From: Streptomyces sp. NBC_00536
Lineage (GTDB): Bacteria > Actinomycetota > Actinomycetes > Streptomycetales > Streptomycetaceae
Length of the DNA: 64,000 nt
NCBI RefSeq assembly: GCF_036346295.1
Contig: NZ_CP107819.1
Location: forward strand, 7,688,001-7,752,000
Direction of reading: 5' to 3'
Shown here: piece by piece, positions 17,332 to 26,782 of the stretch
Layout: the number at the start of each line of letters is the position of its first letter
Numbering within the stretch: position 1 is the first letter of the stretch
Position numbers and translations under genes: made by a program
Notes under the pieces: model-generated
Told to the model about the DNA's origin: nothing
The model's database searches: none
The model's input: the letters and a program-made list of their open reading frames with translations, nothing else

Positions 17332-17441
17332 CTCACACCCTCTCCGTCTTCCTCGCGTGCGTGGTGCGGTCCGTACACGCCGCCCGGGAGCCCCGGGTTC
17401 ATGTGGCCTGCGTCACACGCTCCGTGTTCTGTCCGCCGTGC

Positions 17442-18494
17442 TCAGCAGTGGCGGCCGGAGTTGAGGCAGGACACCACGCCCGCCATCGCGGCGTCCGTCA
17501 TCACGTTCACGAACATCGCGTGGTCCGTCTTCGGGCTGTGCCGCTGCTCGGGGAAGGAGTCGAGGGAGACCGGCGCGCCCGGCGGCACGTCGTAGGCGAG
17601 GGAGATCCGCAGCCGCGGCACCGCGAAGGTGCCCTGCGGGCAGATCCCGCCCGCGCCGGGGAACACCAGGTGCGAGCGGTGGTCGAAGCTCGCCGTGTCC
17701 AGGCCGTTCCAGCAGCTGGGGAAGACCAGCGTGCGGGTGAGGCGCCGGCCCGCCGGGCAGCGGGGGTAGCGGGTGGTGGACCGGTCGGGCGTGCCCGAAC
17801 AGCCCCAGCGGGCCCGGACGTCGGCGTCGTCGGCCGCGGTGGCGGCCACCGGGTCGCCGGTCATCGCGCGCAGGAACCGGGGCATCGCCACCACCTGGCT
17901 CACCGGGTTGCCGAGGAACTCCACGGAGACGGCGGCCTCCGGGAGGATCGCGCCCGCGTTCCCGTGCCCCGCCGCGCCCTCGCGGGGGTGCGCCGCGGGC
18001 CGGTCCGGGCGGCGCAGGACCGGCCAGTAGTACGTGGAGCGGTCGCCGCCCCGGCAACTGGTGGCGGCCGCGGCCAGGGTGTCGTCCGTGGACATCGCGT
18101 CGGTGGACAGGTTGCCGACGTAGGCGTGCGTGTGGTGGGCGCCCGCACGCAGGCCGGGGGAGACCACGAGGTTGTCCTCGTTGTAGTGGCCCTCCTCGTC
18201 ACGGCCGCAGTCCACCGTCACCGTCCCGGCGGAGCCGCCCGGGCCGGGCGGCGGATCGGCGGGGCCGGGCGGTACGTCGCGGATGTCCACGAAGTCGCCC
18301 GGCGCGGGGCGGTCCGCGGCGGCCGTCCCGGAATGCTCCGTCCCCGAATGCGCCGCGCCGGAATGCGCCGTACCGGCCGCTTCCACGGGCCGCGCCGCTT
18401 CGGCCGCCCGCGTGGCGCCCAGCACGGCGCCGGTGAGCCCGCCGCCGAGCAGCAGGCAGATCAGCAGCGCGAGCAGTCGGCGTTCCGTCCCCAT
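17442..18494 (-). CDS. secreted DUF1996 family protein
   Basis: A 350-residue exported protein with a signal peptide (RRLLALLICLLLGGGLTGAV). The mature part has a short repeat region (AHSGAAHSGTEHSGT) and then the DUF1996 domain: AHHTHAYVGNLSTDA, TSCRGGDRSTYYWPVL, VFPSCWNGLDTASFDHRSH, and a C-terminal PKTDHAMFVNVMTDA. Conserved His and Cys residues suggest metal or substrate binding, but the role of DUF1996 is not established. Start chosen at ATG 18494 because it gives a clean signal peptide; no strong ribosome site is seen. Confidence 0.85.
   Translation of the reverse strand: MGTERRLLALLICLLLGGGLTGAVLGATRAAEAARPVEAAGTAHSGAAHSGTEHSGTAAADRPAPGDFVDIRDVPPGPADPPPGPGGSAGTVTVDCGRDEEGHYNEDNLVVSPGLRAGAHHTHAYVGNLSTDAMSTDDTLAAAATSCRGGDRSTYYWPVLRRPDRPAAHPREGAAGHGNAGAILPEAAVSVEFLGNPVSQVVAMPRFLRAMTGDPVAATAADDADVRARWGCSGTPDRSTTRYPRCPAGRRLTRTLVFPSCWNGLDTASFDHRSHLVFPGAGGICPQGTFAVPRLRISLAYDVPPGAPVSLDSFPEQRHSPKTDHAMFVNVMTDAAMAGVVSCLNSGRHC
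18331..18375. repeat. three 15-bp direct repeats inside the DUF1996 gene
   Basis: Units begin GAATGC and are 15 bp each (18331, 18346, 18361). They encode the repeated His-Ser-Gly module of the DUF1996 protein linker, so copy number could vary without a frameshift. Confidence 0.75.
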
Positions 18495-19046
18495 GACGGC
18501 CACGGTCGCCGCTCGCGCGGGCGCGGTCAACCGTGTCTCACGGACGGGACAAGGGCGGGACGCGGACGGGACAAGGCCGCCGGTCGGAGGCCGCGCGCCG
18601 GGGGTCGCGGGGCAGTGGCAGGGGCTGAGCAAGGGTTTTCCCCGTATCGAGTTCATCCCGGCGTTGCCTACTGTCTGCCCACCGGCGGTCTCGCCCGGGC
18701 CGAACATCCGCCCCGCCAACCCCACATGGCGCGGCGCTCTGCGGCCCGGCGCTTCCCCGGTACCGCCGGTACCCCTCCTCGTCGACGCGGGCGGGGTCGT
18801 GGCGAGCGGTGGTGGCCGGGGCGTGTCGAGGAGCCCTCTCCGGTCGCCGCCGCCCTCGCGGCGGGCCAAGCCCCACACACCCCTCCCCGGTCGTCCGTCC
18901 TCTCCCCGTCGTTCACCGCCCCCTCCCGCACACCGCCGTGCGGGAACCGTGCCTCCTCCCCGATGCCCACCCCCCACGCAACCTCCCACACAGCACCACA
19001 CCGGCCGCCCCCGGCCCGCCGGGGGCGGCCCGCGAAAGGGAACACC
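18495..19046. other. 552-bp divergent intergenic region, long protease leader
   Basis: No gene supported. TACTGT at 18669-18674 could be a -10 box, implying a leader of several hundred bases for the protease. It also holds a small hairpin (CCCGCAC 18925-18931 with GTGCGGG 18938-18944) and the large hairpin listed separately. Confidence 0.45.
19003..19030 (+). promoter_or_regulatory. perfect 13-bp hairpin just before the protease ribosome site
   Basis: GGCCGCCCCCGGC and GCCGGGGGCGGCC are exact reverse complements separated by only CC. The structure ends 3 bp before the GAAAGGGA ribosome site of the subtilisin-like protease, so it could attenuate transcription, block or protect translation, or stabilise the mRNA. 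Confidence 0.65.
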
Positions 19047-20882
<1,836 letters not shown>

Positions 20883-21162
20883 ACCGGCTCCACCGCTGGA
20901 CCGGCTCCACTGCTGAACCTGCTTCTCAACCGGCTCCTGAAACGGCCGGCCAGCCCGGCCACACCGGCCTGACGGGCCGATAGTACGGACCAAGCCGGCC
21001 CCCGGACCTGCTGATACACCGCGTATTGGCTGGTCCGGCGGGCTTTCCGGTCACCTGACTGATTTCTGCGTCACAATCCGGGTCCGTCCGGCGGCGGACC
21101 TCGTATTGTCGCGCTCACAGAAGCGGCACAGGAACTGGGGACCGAGAGGCTGGTGGCTGTGC
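20883..21162. other. 280-bp intergenic region with decayed repeats and GC hairpins
   Basis: Four spaced copies of CCGGCTCC (20886-20940) follow the protease stop at about 17-bp spacing. GGCCGG and CCGGCC arms (about 20943-20970) can form a terminator-like stem. No gene is supported. Confidence 0.45.
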
Positions 21163-23931
21163 GTGGCGGCGACGGGGAACGCTGACACGACCGTCGGACA
21201 CGGTGAACTCATCGAGGCGGTGGACCGCGCGCTGACCACGCACGGCCGCGCCGTCCTCACCGGACCGGCAGGCTCGGGCAAGACCGAAGTACTGCACGCC
21301 ATCGCGGCGGCCGCCACCGGCCGCCGCGAACGCGTGCTCCGGCTCGCGCCGGAAGCGGCCGACCAGTGGATACCCGAGGCCTCCGCGGCCGCCCTCCTCG
21401 CCTCCGTCCCGCGCACGGCCCTCGACCGCCTCGCCCCGCCGCAGCGCACCGCCATCGCCCTGCTGCGCCGCGAGGCCGACGCCCCCCGGGCCGGACGCGA
21501 CCACGTCGCCCTGCGCCTCGCCGTGGTCGAAGTGCTCCGCACCCTCGCCGACCGCAGCCCCCTGCTCCTCGTCCTCGACAACGCCCAGTGGCTCGACGCC
21601 GAGACCACCGACCTGCTGCGGTTCGCCCTGCGCCTGACGCCCCGCGGCGTCCGGGTCCTGGTCGCCGAATGCGTCCAGGGCGGCGCCCCCGTCGCCGCGA
21701 CCCTCTGCGGGCCCGGCACCCCGACCGTGCGGGTGCCGCCGCTCGGCGCCGACGAGGTCGCCGAACTCCTCGTCCGCCGCGGCCTGCCCGCCCGCCTCGC
21801 CGGCCGGATCCACCAGGCCAGCGGCGGGAACCCGCGCCTCGCCCTCGCCTTCGGCCACTCCCTCGCCGAGGCCCGCGACGGCGCCGCGCACCACGCCGAC
21901 ACCCTGCCCCTGTCCGGCCAGGCCCGCGAGGTGGCCCGGCGGCTGCTCGCCGAGGCCCCGGCCCGCGCCCACCGCACCCTGCTCCTCGCCGCCCTCGCGG
22001 CCCGCCCCACCACCGCCCTGCTCCGCCGCGCCGGACGCCCCGACGCGGAGGCCGAGCTGGCCGAAGCCGAACGGGCCGCGCTGGTGACCGTACGGGACGA
22101 CGGCACCGTCGAATTCACCGCGGGAGCCCTGCCCACGGCCCTCGCCGCCGACGCGGGCTGGCCCGAACGGGCCGCCGGGCACGCCGCGTTGGCCCGGGCC
22201 GTCGACGACCCCGTCCAGGCCGTCCGGCACCGCGCCCTCGCCGTGGACACCCCCGACGAGGACCTCGCCGCCGAGATCACGGAGGCAGCCGCGGCCAGTC
22301 GCCGCCGGGGCAGACGGGCCCTGGCCGCCGAACTCGGCCTGCTGGCCGCGGAACGCACCCCGGCCGACCGCCCCGCCGCCGAACTGGCCCGCCTGGTCGG
22401 CGCCGCCGAGGACGCGGGCTGGGCCGGCCGCGCCGACCTCGCCCGCCGCGCCGCCCGCGCCGTCCTGGCCCGCGACGCCTCGCCCGCCGACCGGGTACGG
22501 GCCCGGCTCGCCGTGATCGACGCCGCCGGGCAGGCCCTCGCCGACCTCGACGAGACCTTCGCCCACGCCCGCGCCGACGCCGCCGCCGACCCCTCGCTCC
22601 AGGCCGCCGTCCAGCTGCGGATCGCCTGGAAGCTCAATCTCTGCGACGGCGACCCCGTCCGCTCCCGCGACGCCGCCGCCGAAGCCGGGGTACTGGCCGC
22701 CACCGGCGGGGACCAGGTCGCCGAGGCCATGGCCCTGACCGTACGGGCCCGGATGGGCCGGATCCTGGGGGACCCGGACGCCGAGGACATCCTGGCCGAG
22801 GCCCTCACCCTGCCCGCCCCCGAGGTACCGCTCGGCATGCGCAACGCCCCGCAGTACCTCGCCGTCCGCCACGCCCTCTTCGACGACCGGCTCACCGACG
22901 CCCGCGAACAGCTCCTGGTCCTGCTGCCCGCCGTCCAGCGCACCGGCTCCGCCGAGGACGTCTTCGAGGTGCTGCGCAGCCTCACCGAGGTCGAACTGCG
23001 CCGCGGCCGCTGCGCGGCGGGCCGCGCCCACGCCCGGCGCGCCCTGGAACTGACCATCGAGGCGGGCCTCTCGCCCGGCCCGGCCTGGTACGTCGCCGCC
23101 ACCGCGGAGGCCACCGGCGGCAGCTTCGCGCGCGCCACCGGCTACGCCCGGCGCGGCATCCAGGCCTCCGAGGAGGAACGCGACCAGGTCTTCCTCTCCC
23201 GCAGCCTCTTCGCCCTCGGGCAGGTCGAACTGGCGACGGGGGAGACCGCGAAGGCCGTGGCCACCCTGCGCCGGGTCGCCGAACTGGAGGCCGCCCAGCA
23301 GGTCGTCGACCCCTCGGTGCTGCGCTGGCACGGGGAACTCGCCGAGGCCCTCGTCGCCGCCGACGCCCCCGACGAGGCCGGTGAGCTGGCCGGGTCCGTC
23401 CGTACGGTCGCCCTCGCCCTGGGCCGCACCGCCGTGGTCGCCGCCCTCGACCGGGCCCTCGGCCTGGTGCTCTCCGCGCGCGGCGAGACGGACGCGGCCG
23501 TCGCCCTGCTGGAGGCCACCGCGGACCGCTTCGACCGCCTCGAACTGCCCCTGGAACGCGGCAGGACCCTGCTCGCCCTCGCCCGGGTGGAACGCAGGCG
23601 CCGCCGTCGCGCCCCCGCCCGCGCCGCGCTGCGCACGGCCGCCCAGATCTTCGCGCAGGCCGGGGCGAAGCCCTGGACGGACCTGGCCGCGGAGGCCCCG
23701 CCCGGCCCGGCGGGCGGGCCCGACGGCGCGGCCGGTCACCCCGGGGCCGCGGCGCTCACCGAGGCCGAGACCCGGCTCGCGCTGCTCGTCGGCCAGGGGG
23801 CCAGCAACCAGGAGGCCGCCGACCGGCTCTTCGTGAGCGTCAAGACGGTGGAGGCGCGGCTGACCCGCATCTACCAGAAGCTCGACGTCCGCTCCCGGGC
23901 CCAGCTGGCCACCGCGCTGCGGGCGCGGTGA
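21163..23931 (+). CDS. LAL-type LuxR family ATP-binding transcriptional regulator
   Basis: A regulator of about 922 residues. The N-terminus carries a P-loop ATPase (GRAVLTGPAGSGKTEVLHAI) and a Walker B-like LLLVLDNAQWLDAETTD. A long alpha-helical, TPR-like middle of about 600 residues follows. The C-terminus is a LuxR/GerE helix-turn-helix (ALTEAETRLALLVGQGASNQ to VKTVEARLTRIYQKLDVRS). Large ATP-binding LuxR proteins (MalT/LAL group) sense small ligands and activate transcription. The start is uncertain: GTG 21163 has GAGAGG 13 nt upstream and lies just before conserved sequence; an in-frame TTG at 21106 would add 19 residues. No obvious target gene is next to it. Confidence 0.85.
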   Translation: MAATGNADTTVGHGELIEAVDRALTTHGRAVLTGPAGSGKTEVLHAIAAAATGRRERVLRLAPEAADQWIPEASAAALLASVPRTALDRLAPPQRTAIALLRREADAPRAGRDHVALRLAVVEVLRTLADRSPLLLVLDNAQWLDAETTDLLRFALRLTPRGVRVLVAECVQGGAPVAATLCGPGTPTVRVPPLGADEVAELLVRRGLPARLAGRIHQASGGNPRLALAFGHSLAEARDGAAHHADTLPLSGQAREVARRLLAEAPARAHRTLLLAALAARPTTALLRRAGRPDAEAELAEAERAALVTVRDDGTVEFTAGALPTALAADAGWPERAAGHAALARAVDDPVQAVRHRALAVDTPDEDLAAEITEAAAASRRRGRRALAAELGLLAAERTPADRPAAELARLVGAAEDAGWAGRADLARRAARAVLARDASPADRVRARLAVIDAAGQALADLDETFAHARADAAADPSLQAAVQLRIAWKLNLCDGDPVRSRDAAAEAGVLAATGGDQVAEAMALTVRARMGRILGDPDAEDILAEALTLPAPEVPLGMRNAPQYLAVRHALFDDRLTDAREQLLVLLPAVQRTGSAEDVFEVLRSLTEVELRRGRCAAGRAHARRALELTIEAGLSPGPAWYVAATAEATGGSFARATGYARRGIQASEEERDQVFLSRSLFALGQVELATGETAKAVATLRRVAELEAAQQVVDPSVLRWHGELAEALVAADAPDEAGELAGSVRTVALALGRTAVVAALDRALGLVLSARGETDAAVALLEATADRFDRLELPLERGRTLLALARVERRRRRRAPARAALRTAAQIFAQAGAKPWTDLAAEAPPGPAGGPDGAAGHPGAAALTEAETRLALLVGQGASNQEAADRLFVSVKTVEARLTRIYQKLDVRSRAQLATALRAR

Positions 23932-23992
23932 GGGCGGGCGGGGCCGCGGGCCGGGCGGCCGTAATCGGCTGGCCCGAAACGGCCGGTGGCCC

Positions 23993-23998
23993 TAGGGT
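23993..23998 (+). promoter_or_regulatory. -10 box of a leaderless promoter
   Basis: TAGGGT ends 6 nt before the ATG at 24005. With a usual 6-7 nt spacing the transcript begins at or next to the start codon, and no ribosome site is present. Confidence 0.6.
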
Positions 23999-24004
23999 GC
24001 GCGC

Positions 24005-25066
24005 ATGACGATCATGGGTGCTCAGCACATAGACGAAGCGGTGTCCCTCACCACGAAGGCCCTGCGCGCCGTCGCGGACCGCGACTGGGCGGTCCCGGCC
24101 GACGGGCTCGACTGGAGCTGTTACGACACCGCCGTCCATGTGGCGTGCGACTTCACCGCCTACGCGGGCCAGTTGACGGCCCGGGCGAGCGAGGCGTGGG
24201 TGCCCTTCGAGATCGCCGCCGATCCGGGGACCACACCCGCCGGGCTGATCCAGAGCATCGAGGCGACCGGCGGGATCCTCTCGGCCGTGGTCGCCACGAG
24301 CGCCCCCGACGTCCGGGCCTGGCACCCGTACGGCGCGGCCGGCGCGGAAGACTTCGCGGCGATGGGCGTCGTGGAGGCCTTCGTGCACACCCATGACATG
24401 CTCCGCGGCCTCGGGGTCACGGACTGGGAGCCGTCCGTGGAGCTGTGCGCGGCGGTCCTGGACCGGCTCTTCCCGCACGCGCCGCGCGTGAACTCCCCCT
24501 GGCCGACCCTGCTGTGGGCCACCGGCCGGGGCGAACTGCCGGGCCTGCCCCGCCTGTCGGCGTGGCGCTGGCACACCGCCCCCATCCGGACGGAGCGGCT
24601 CGTGCTCTGCGAGATCGCCCCGGTGACCGGCGCCGACCTGCACGCCGGGGGCACGGGCGGGTTCGCGTGGGCCGAGGACGGGCCGTACGAGGGCACCCGG
24701 ATGGCCGCCGGAATGGTGGCCAGGGCGCACGAGGCGGGCACCCGCCGGCCCGGCTGGGGCGCGTACGCGATCGTCCGCGCCGCCGACGCGACCGCGGTGG
24801 GCGGCATCGGCTTCCACGCGGCCCCCGACGGCGACGGGAACGCCGAGATCGGCTACGACCTGGTGCCCTCGGCCCGGGGCAACGGCTACGCCACCGAGGC
24901 GGTACGGGCCTTGGCGGCCTGGGCCCTCGCCCAGCCCGGCCTGACCACGCTGCACGCCACCGTCGACGACGACAACCTGGCCTCGCACGCGGTCGTCGGC
25001 CGGGCCGGATTCACGAAGAGCGGCGCGGGCGAGGGAGACGTCCGCTACACCCGCACCGCCGTCTGA
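24005..25066 (+). CDS. fusion of a DinB/maleylpyruvate isomerase-like domain and a GNAT acetyltransferase
   Basis: A 353-residue two-domain protein. Residues about 1-185 are a four-helix maleylpyruvate isomerase/DinB-like domain with metal-type histidines (CYDTAVHVACDFTAYAGQL, VVEAFVHTHDMLRGLG). Residues about 190-353 are a RimJ/RimL-like GNAT domain (IRTERLVLCEIAPVTG, AIVRAADATAVGGIGFH, IGYDLVPSARGNGYATEAVR, LHATVDDDNLASHAVVGRAGF), whose RGNGYATEA segment is the acetyl-CoA loop. The fusion suggests that a thiol-linked or metal-dependent step and an acyl transfer act on one substrate, possibly mycothiol-related, but this is inference. Probably leaderless. Confidence 0.85.
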   Translation: MTIMGAQHIDEAVSLTTKALRAVADRDWAVPADGLDWSCYDTAVHVACDFTAYAGQLTARASEAWVPFEIAADPGTTPAGLIQSIEATGGILSAVVATSAPDVRAWHPYGAAGAEDFAAMGVVEAFVHTHDMLRGLGVTDWEPSVELCAAVLDRLFPHAPRVNSPWPTLLWATGRGELPGLPRLSAWRWHTAPIRTERLVLCEIAPVTGADLHAGGTGGFAWAEDGPYEGTRMAAGMVARAHEAGTRRPGWGAYAIVRAADATAVGGIGFHAAPDGDGNAEIGYDLVPSARGNGYATEAVRALAAWALAQPGLTTLHATVDDDNLASHAVVGRAGFTKSGAGEGDVRYTRTAV

Positions 25067-25096
25067 CGGCCGTCCGGCCGCCGGGCTCCTGTGGGA

Positions 25097-25651
25097 TCAG
25101 GAGCGGGAGAGGAGCACCGCGCCCGCGAGGACCACGCCGAGCACCACGGCCAGCGCGCCGAAGACCGGGCGGTGCTCGCGCAGCACCGGCACGTACCGGT
25201 CGAGGGCGAACCGGCCGGGACCGGTGAGGGCGAGGGCCGCGGCGGCGGCCGTCAGCAGCAGCTCGTACTCGATGCCCGCGGGCGCGAAGAAGTGGCCGGT
25301 GCCATGGACGGCGATCGCGTTGACCATGGTGCCGATCACGGCGGCCGCGGCCAGCGGGGTCAGCAGTCCGACGGCGAGGCCGAGTCCGCCCAAGGTCTCG
25401 GAGAGACCGGCGACGACCGCCATGGTCTTGCCGGCCGGGTAACCGCTCATGGTGAAGAACTGGCCGGTCCCGCTGATTCCGCCGCCGCCGAACCAGCCGA
25501 AGAGCTTCTGGGAGCCGTGGGCCGCCATGGTGAGGCCGAGGACGAGGCGCAGGATCAGCAGTCCGCTGCCCGCGAAGGGGTGTGCGTGCGGCGCGGCGGG
25601 AGTCGTGGGGGAGTGTGTGGGGGCGAGGGTGGGCGTGGGGGTGGGGGTCAT
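25097..25651 (-). CDS. DoxX family membrane protein
   Basis: A 184-residue membrane protein of the DoxX family with four transmembrane helices (LLILRLVLGLTMAAHGSQKL, MAVVAGLSETLGGLGLAVGL, TPLAAAAVIGTMVNAIAVHG, YELLLTAAAAALALTG) and a hydrophilic Thr/Pro N-terminus of about 25 residues. Conserved HGSQKLFGWFGG is a family signature. DoxX proteins are linked to thiol redox and quinone chemistry. The gene is divergent from a MarR-type regulator and its predicted promoter overlaps the shared intergenic region, so it is a likely target of that regulator. Confidence 0.9.
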   Translation of the reverse strand: MTPTPTPTLAPTHSPTTPAAPHAHPFAGSGLLILRLVLGLTMAAHGSQKLFGWFGGGGISGTGQFFTMSGYPAGKTMAVVAGLSETLGGLGLAVGLLTPLAAAAVIGTMVNAIAVHGTGHFFAPAGIEYELLLTAAAAALALTGPGRFALDRYVPVLREHRPVFGALAVVLGVVLAGAVLLSRS

Positions 25652-25700
25652 CGGGGAGATCCTTCCCGGTGGGGACTGTCCGTAGAAGCGATGAGGTCAT

Positions 25701-25759
25701 TCGAATTTGAACGACCAGGTCAGACCCTAGCCCGTGATTTAAATTGGAACAACTTGACA
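25701..25759. promoter_or_regulatory. doxX/marR divergent control region
   Basis: On the - strand TTGTTC (25747-25752) and TAGGGT (25724-25729) are spaced 17 bp, a good promoter for doxX. AT-rich near-palindromic words (TTCGAATTTGAA at 25700-25711; AATTGGAACAACTT at 25742-25755) lie in and beside it and are candidate MarR sites. Confidence 0.6.
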
Positions 25760-25771
25760 TAAGCTGGAGAC

Positions 25772-26230
25772 ATGGCTGAAACAAGATGGCTGGATGACGA
25801 CGAGATGCGCGCGTGGCAGGGCTTCCTCGCCGCCTCGGCGCTGGTGAACCGCCGTCTGGACCAGCAGTTGAAGGACGACTCCGGCCTCTCGCACGCCCAG
25901 TACGAGATCCTCGTCCGGCTCGCGGGGGCCACGGACGGCGAGCTGCGCATGACCGAACTCGCGCACGGCCTGATCAACTCCAAGAGCGGGCTGACCTACC
26001 AGGTCACCCAGATGGAGAAGGCCGGACTGGTCCGGCGCCGCAGCTGCCCCTCCGACGTGCGCGGAATCTACGCGGTCCTGACCGAGGCGGGCCGCGACCG
26101 CCTCGACGCGGCGGCCCCCGGCCACGTCGCGGCGGTCCGCGAGGCCCTGATCGACGTCCTCACCCCCGCGCAACTGTCCGCCGTGGCCGACGGCCTCGGC
26201 GAAGTCGCCCGCCGGCTCCGCGACTCCTAG
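25772..26230 (+). CDS. MarR family transcriptional regulator
   Basis: A 152-residue winged-helix regulator: LDQQLKDDSGLSHAQYEILV, then MTELAHGLINSKSGLTYQVT as the recognition helix region, and wing residues RRRSCPSDVRGIYAVLTEAG. MarR proteins are dimeric repressors that release DNA on binding phenolics or on Cys oxidation; one Cys (RSCPSDVRG) lies in the wing. It is divergent from doxX and likely controls both genes. Its TAG stop is part of a CTAG tetramer that also ends the convergent downstream gene. Confidence 0.9.
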   Translation: MAETRWLDDDEMRAWQGFLAASALVNRRLDQQLKDDSGLSHAQYEILVRLAGATDGELRMTELAHGLINSKSGLTYQVTQMEKAGLVRRRSCPSDVRGIYAVLTEAGRDRLDAAAPGHVAAVREALIDVLTPAQLSAVADGLGEVARRLRDS

Positions 26231-26658
26231 ACGCTCTCGGGGCCGCCCTGCGCGGCCGCCTCCGGCGCGTGCGGGATCAGGGTGTGCAATTCGGCCAGGT
26301 CCAGGGCCATGACGGCGATGTCGGCGGTGCCGTCCGCGTAGGTGCAGGACAGGATGCGGGAGCCGGGGTTGATCACCATGCCCTCCCGGACGGAGGGCGG
26401 GCGGACTCCCGTGGAGCGGGCCCCGGTCAGCGGCGCGGGCTCGCCGCGCGCGGGTACCCAGCGCACGGCCTCCGGGCCGCCGTACACCCGGCCCATGCGC
26501 CAGCGCCCGTGGCCCGCGGGCAGTCGGGCCATGCCGGGAATGCCGACGGGGGCCGTGTCGGAGGCGGCCGTCACCCGCTGGAGGTGCCTGCGCCGGACGA
26601 GCCAGCCGGCGCCGCCGGCCGCGAGGGCAATGAATACGAACTCGATCACCTGCCCCAT
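26227..26658 (-). CDS. single-pass membrane protein, DUF2550-like
   Basis: A 143-residue protein with an N-terminal transmembrane segment (VIEFVFIALAAGGAGWLV) followed by RRR and a cytoplasmic beta-rich domain (HGRWRMGRVYGGPEAVRWVP, INPGSRILSCTYADGTADIA, VMALDLAELHTLIPH). The layout (short membrane helix, WxxGxxxY, late charged helix) resembles Streptomyces DUF2550 proteins but similarity is only moderate. It ends convergently with the MarR gene, overlapping by 4 bp. Function unknown. Confidence 0.7.
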   Translation of the reverse strand: MGQVIEFVFIALAAGGAGWLVRRRHLQRVTAASDTAPVGIPGMARLPAGHGRWRMGRVYGGPEAVRWVPARGEPAPLTGARSTGVRPPSVREGMVINPGSRILSCTYADGTADIAVMALDLAELHTLIPHAPEAAAQGGPESV

Positions 26659-26701
26659 TGAAACACAGGTGTGCGGCCCCGGAATGCGGCCGTAATCCGC
26701 C

Positions 26702-26730
26702 TTAACGGCCCCCGGATATCTGACTAGCGT
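26702..26730 (+). promoter_or_regulatory. promoter of the S1 protease gene
   Basis: TTAACG (26702-26707) and TAGCGT (26725-26730) are separated by 17 bp, placing the transcript start near 26737. An inverted repeat GGCCGT/ACGGCC (26688-26693 and 26705-26710) overlaps the -35 and may be an operator. Confidence 0.6.
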
Positions 26731-26782
26731 CTCCCGCGTCCAGTTCATGGCCCCGTTCGTGCGGGGTCGACAAGGGGGATGA

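Noticed and set aside
17400..17415. CRP-like TGTGA...CACA word upstream of the ECF sigma gene
   Set aside because: Only one half-site is good and the spacing is imperfect; chance is likely in this GC-rich DNA.
21115..23739. 874-codon - strand frame antisense to the LAL regulator
   Set aside because: Gly-rich sequence without domains; the sense protein has clear ATPase and LuxR motifs.
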